Positions 59,829 to 64,000 of a stretch of DNA of 64,000 bases are shown here, piece after piece. A program made the translations under genes and the position numbers. The notes below the pieces were generated by a model. The model did not search any database. It saw nothing but the letters and a program-made list of their open reading frames with translations, and was not told the DNA's origin. Where the stretch lies: contig OX485807.1 of assembly GCA_950295325.1 (NCBI GenBank), positions 42,252,440 through 42,316,439 of the forward strand, in the 5' to 3' direction. This DNA is from Polytrichum commune (lineage: Eukaryota; Streptophyta; Polytrichopsida; Polytrichales; Polytrichaceae). Each line of letters starts with the position of its first letter. The stretch's first letter is position 1.

Positions 59829-62663
59829 ATGGCGACTTCGGTCCCATCAGCATACATAGCTTCGGGGGGAGTGACCCCAGACTGGCTGAACAAGGGAGAC
59901 AATGCATGGCAGTTGACAGCCAGCACCTTTGTGGGCATGCAAAGTGTGCCTGCTCTGGTGATTCTCTACGGAAGCATAGTGAAGAAGAAATGGGCTGTGA
60001 ACTCTGCCTTCATGGCATTCTATGCCTTCGCAGCTGTCCTTCTGTGCTGGGTAGGCTGGGCTTACAAGATGTCCTTCGGAGAGAGGCTTCTTCCCATCTG
60101 GGGAAAGGCAGGGACCACACTGAGCTACAAATACCTTCTCTCGCAAGCTGACCTTCCTTCAAGTGAACATCTCTACCACAATGGCACCGTGGAAGTTGCC
60201 CAGCTCACCCCATTCTTCCCCATGGCCACCTTGGTCTACTTCCAGTTCGTGTTTGCAGCGATCACACTGGTGTTGCTGGCTGGATCTGTGCTTGGGCGCA
60301 TGAGTTTCCGGGCGTGGATGGTGTTCGTGCCCTTGTGGTTGACATGCTCTTACACTGTTGGTGCATTCAGCATCTGGGGTGGGGGGTTCCTGTGGCAGTG
60401 GGGTGTGATTGACTATGCTGGTGGTTATGTCATCCATCTCTCCTCCGGTGTGGCTGGCTTCACAGCTGCTTACTGGGTACTAAAACCGTACTCCTCCACT
60501 ACTGTGTCTTGTCAACATTTCATCCCAATATTTCTTCATGTCATGAAGACCATAGATTTTTCTTCGAACTCTGTCATGTTTTTTTGAACTCTGTCCTCTC
60601 CCATGCCATTATCTTCACTACAAGAAAAAGGTGAGGTTCGATGACCCCTCCCAAATGATAAGAGTTGTAGGAGGCCTGTCGCGAAATAGCATCTTCGGTG
60701 TTATTGATACCAAAGTGATCTTAACGACATCAAGAAAAAATAGTTATTAGCAACACGCCTCATTTTACTTGTGAGTTGGGAGGTCTCGACTAAAACCATT
60801 TTCCTTGTAGTGCTTGTTCCTATAAGCTTAATATTGAGTTGCATTTGACAACGTTGTTAGTGTTCTCATCCACTACTAGGAAAACTAGGCCTCTTCAACA
60901 CGGTCCACTTGACATGCGTCACAGAGGATTCATTGAAAAGAACACATTTTGTGTCAAACGTGTGTCAAATCAACCAATTTGACACAAACTGTGATGTTTT
61001 GGATATGTCCGAGATGACAATGTGTCGAACGGGCTGTGCTTAAAGAACCTACCAGTGATCACTTTTTGAAAGCAACATACAGTAACGACATTTGCTTGAA
61101 AATCTCTTGATGGATTTCCAGGTTCTGATAGGTCATTGATAGGTGTCATTCCTCAGGTCATGATGACATAGTCTCCGACCAAAGTCCATGAGCATTTGAG
61201 GATATAAGTTGAACATGAGGAATAGATTGTCACAGTTTATCATGCTTTTGAGCTTGCTGGATGCAGGTTGGCCCAAGACTGACAAAGGATCGAGAGAGGT
61301 TCCCTCCCAACAACGTGTTGCTGATGTTGGCAGGAGCTGGACTGCTGTGGATGGGATGGGCAGGGTTCAATGGCGGTGCTGCACTGTCAGCCAACCTGAT
61401 TGCCTCCCTGGCTGTCATGAACACCAACATCTGCGCTGCCACTAGTTTGTTGGTCTGGACATGTTTGGATGTGCTGGTGTTCGGCAAACCGTCCGTCATC
61501 GGTGCAGTGCAAGGGATGATTACAGGATTGGTTGTCATTACACCTGCCGCAGGTTTGTTGATCACACTACTTCACCCAACTCGAGCATTGCCGAATGCTC
61601 CTCTTCAATTCTCAGTTGAATTCAAACCTTGTTTGTAGCAAACTTACAAGAGGATCGATTCCCTGAAGAGAACCAAAATTCTCAAGTCATGATCCTCAGC
61701 TTTTTCTGTGGGATTCAAGTTGAATGAACAATGTTTTGTAGCAAGCTTACAAGCGGATTGATTTTCTTTCAGGATATCAAAACTCTAATGATGCTCATAG
61801 CCTTTCTGTGGTATTTAAGCTGAATGAACAATCTCATGTAGCAAGCATACAAGAAGATTGATGTCTTTCAGGAAAACAAATCTCGGTCTTGATGCTCATA
61901 ACTTTTCTGTGAGAAACAAGCTGAATGAACAATGTTTGTAGCAGATTAACAAGAGGATATCCTTCAGGAGGTGGAAACTCAGTCATAATTCTCATAGCTT
62001 TTCTGTGGGATTCTTACTTCTTTGTTGAATGAACACCTTCTCTGTAGCAGATTTTCAAGAGGAATTCTCTCAAGAATTAGAAACTCGGTCACGATGCTCA
62101 CAGCTTTCTCTCTGGGATTCTTTGCAGGTGTGGTGCAAGGATGGGCAGCTCTAGTGATGGGACTGTTCGCCGGATCAGTACCCTGGTTCACAATGATGGT
62201 GGTGCACAAGCGCTCCAGCATTCTCCAAAAGGTAGATGACACACTAGGAGTCTTCCACACACACGCAGTGGCAGGCTTCCTCGGTGGCACCCTTGTGGGT
62301 TGCTTCGCAGAGCCCACACTGTGCAACTTATTCCTCCCAGTGCTCAACGAGCAAGGAGCCTTCTACGGAGGCCACGTTGGGGGTGTCCAACTCGGCAAGC
62401 AAATTGTGGGTGCCCTCTTCATCATCGGCTGGAACGTGGTGATGACCAGCCTCATCCTTGTGCTCATGAGGATTGTGATTCCCCTGCGCATGACTGACGA
62501 ACACTTGCTTGTGGGTGACGATGCGGAGCACGGTGAAGAAGCCTACGCATTGTGGGGTGATGGTGAGAAGTATGATATCACCAAACACGGTGCCTCAGAT
62601 ATGGACATGACTAACCACGGTGTAATGAGTGATGAGAAACGCCGGGCTACTGTTGCTCTATAA
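59829..62663 (+). CDS. AMT2-like: AMT2-clade high-affinity ammonium transporter, three exons, 489 aa
   Basis: Predicted to move ammonium across a membrane (plasma membrane in most relatives). Exons are 59829-60476, 61267-61552 and 62128-62663; introns are GTACTA...GATGCAG (phase 0) and GTTTGT...TTGCAG (phase 1). The start ATG sits in a good context (AATCATGGC) and the length fits the family. The family signature [20 protein letters not shown] is at residues 195-214, with pore His203. The second pore His is in VFHTHAVAG (His357), after the conserved DD at 348-349. The phenylalanine-gate region [10 protein letters not shown] and the [14 protein letters not shown] segment are also present. Helices fit an 11-TM Amt/Mep/Rh fold. 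The C-terminal [16 protein letters not shown] block is the conserved regulatory tail that couples subunits in the trimer. Sequence style ([33 protein letters not shown]) fits the AMT2/Mep-like plant clade rather than AMT1. All key residues are present, so it should be functional. Confidence 0.95.
60616..60812. mobile_element. CACTA-like miniature element in transporter intron 1 (197 bp)
   Basis: CACTACAAGAAAAAGGT at the left and, inverted, CACTACAAGGAAAATGGT at the right, with the 3-bp direct repeat CTT on both sides (60613-60615 and 60813-60815). The CACTACAAGAAAA terminus is classic for plant CACTA elements. Confidence 0.9.
60871..61057. mobile_element. Second CACTA-like miniature element in transporter intron 1 (187 bp)
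   Basis: The left end CACTACTAGGAAAACTAGGC is canonical. The right end CCTACCAGTG is a degenerate inverse. The 3-bp direct repeat ATC flanks both sides (60868-60870 and 61058-61060). Confidence 0.75.
61610..62110 (+). repeat. About 100-bp tandem repeat in transporter intron 2, five diverged copies
   Basis: The word TGAATGAACA recurs at 61721, 61821, 61922 and 62026; a degenerate first copy lies near 61615. Each unit includes TTTGTAGCA, ACAAG(A/C)GGAT, CTTTCAGGA and CTCATAGC(T)TTTCTGTG blocks. The last unit runs up to the splice acceptor of exon 3. Confidence 0.9.
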
Positions 62664-63165
62664 GATAAGATTAAATTGGAGGTGAGTACTTAGGTAATAA
62701 TACTTCTAAGTAATCCATCTCTTCTCTTCCAAGGGGGTTGTTGTAGACAAGGCGTGTCGCCACTTATTGTAGGCTAATGGGACAGTGGATTGATGCAGTG
62801 GTGATGAACAGACAGATTGACAGACAGACACACAGACGAATAAACCTCTATTGGTTGTAGTTGTACTGATAATGTAGAACAGTTTGGGCAGGAAGCTGAC
62901 AAGCTGGGTGTTATCTAAGTTAGGTAGGCAGCCAAGTTTGACCAACTCCAAAGAAATTGGTGTGTACAATGTGTTTCATGGTGTGTTAGCTACCGTGAAG
63001 CAGTATACGAATTGTGTACTTCGTGGCAGATTAATGAAAATCTCTTCAGTTCTTTTCAGATTTTTATATCGTAAGTTGCCTGTACTGCCTTGTAAGCTTG
63101 AAATGTATGGAAATTCCTGGAAGGACGTGCTTTGAACTGATTTGAGACAGCTTGGTTTGGAAAAC

Positions 63166-63171
63166 AATAAA
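63166..63171 (+). promoter_or_regulatory. Candidate polyadenylation signal of the transporter gene
   Basis: AATAAA about 500 bp downstream of the stop codon. A GGAG|GTGAGTA donor-like site just after the stop (near 62681) hints at a possible 3' UTR intron. Confidence 0.3.
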
Positions 63172-64000
63172 TATTGTAGGTGTTAAAATTTCCTGATTAG
63201 GTAGATACTTTCTCACTATCTGCTCAATACATTCTTGGTATGTGCCATAGCCAATGGCTATCCAAAGTGGAAAGTGTATGGGAGACATGTAACAAGGACT
63301 TGACAAAAACTTGAAACTGCTCCATCCTTTATAGTCCACCAAATAAAGACTACGAGCTTTGCAGGAGGACGATCGAGATCTCACCACATTTCCCTGCACA
63401 GAGTACCAAAACCGTGTGAATGACGAAGATGGCTTGCTTTGTGGATCATACTTCGGTTACAAGAATGAGCAATCTAGTTTGCTGTTATTTGAGCCTTTCG
63501 TGTCACTGTACACTCAAAGTTGCTTCTCTTCATACTTATGTATGCAACGATAAGATAAGGTTGTTTGTGTGCAAGTCACTGCCACTTATGCAACGCTTAT
63601 TATTCAAGTCCAAGTCCAAGTCCAAGTTATTCCCACTTATGGGAGACACGTTACAGAGATTTGACAGAACAGAGGGGTCCATTTCCGAAGTCCATGAAAA
63701 GTAAATCATTGGCTCCATAGCCATGTAAGTTAGGAAAGAACGGTTATTGCTGTCTACGTGAGAAGACAAAATTCACAAAACAGTCTATGCTCGGTCTGCA
63801 ACTTCGCTCAAAAATAGAGGACGGACTTCTGCAATTACATACATCGTGGAAACCAATTACTTACCTGGATTGCACAGCATGCGGCTCTCATTCTAATCGC
63901 GCCATCCAAAATTGAAAATTACTGCTGCCTACTCATGTGGTACCAGAAATTGACAAAATTAAGTGCTCTAAGATCGTATCTTCCACAGTGATCAAATTCA
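63172..64000. other. Intergenic, no gene recognised
   Basis: Short frames on both strands lack recognisable motifs. A small (CAAGTC)n-like run occurs near 63606-63626. Confidence 0.4.

Noticed and set aside
59847-60437. Minus-strand ORFs opposite transporter exon 1
   Set aside because: Shadows of the strongly supported plus-strand exon.

Overview
The window looks like plant nuclear DNA, most likely from a non-seed land plant such as a moss or other bryophyte. Three things point that way: an NB-ARC/LRR resistance-type gene whose very regular 24-residue LRRs resemble bryophyte arrays, an AMT2-clade ammonium transporter with GT-AG introns, and a very large load of small inverted-repeat transposons. 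The organism call is inference; no sequence search was possible. The background is AT-rich, with GC-richer islands near 23.7-24.5 kb and 57.0-57.3 kb.

Three genes are well supported. (1) Positions 3-2774 (+) hold the 3' part of an NB-ARC-LRR gene: the end of the NB-ARC region, one 237-bp intron, then an exon with 26 full and one partial almost identical 72-bp LRR units. (2) Positions 20069-21049 (-) hold a three-exon gene for a small tail-anchored CYSTM protein with a GYPPQ-rich N-terminus. (3) Positions 59829-62663 (+) hold a complete three-exon AMT2-type ammonium transporter of 489 residues. Its first intron carries two small CACTA-like elements and its second a roughly 100-bp tandem repeat.

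Most of the rest is transposon-derived. From terminal inverted repeats and target-site duplications I can outline at least six elements with 8-bp duplications (hAT-like), three CACTA-like miniature elements with 3-bp duplications, and a pogo/Tigger-type element with TA duplications that encodes a truncated DDE transposase. Several other dispersed inverted-repeat families and near-perfect foldbacks are also present. One hAT-like element sits inside a repeat whose uninterrupted relative lies elsewhere in the window, giving a direct empty site. Another is nested inside a CTACACTAAA-type element.

Reading through stop codons reveals decayed coding sequences that normal ORF finding misses: 5.3-6.3 kb (-), 14.2-15.4 kb (-), 31.8-32.4 kb (+), a LINE ORF2 C-terminus at 55.6-56.9 kb (-) and a PIF/Harbinger transposase fragment at 10.9-11.2 kb (+). 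Their premature stops are almost all explainable by C-to-T or G-to-A transitions, as expected for cytosine-methylated, silenced repeats. Nothing suggests a gene cluster or operon-like system. The real genes are isolated and separated by layered transposon debris.
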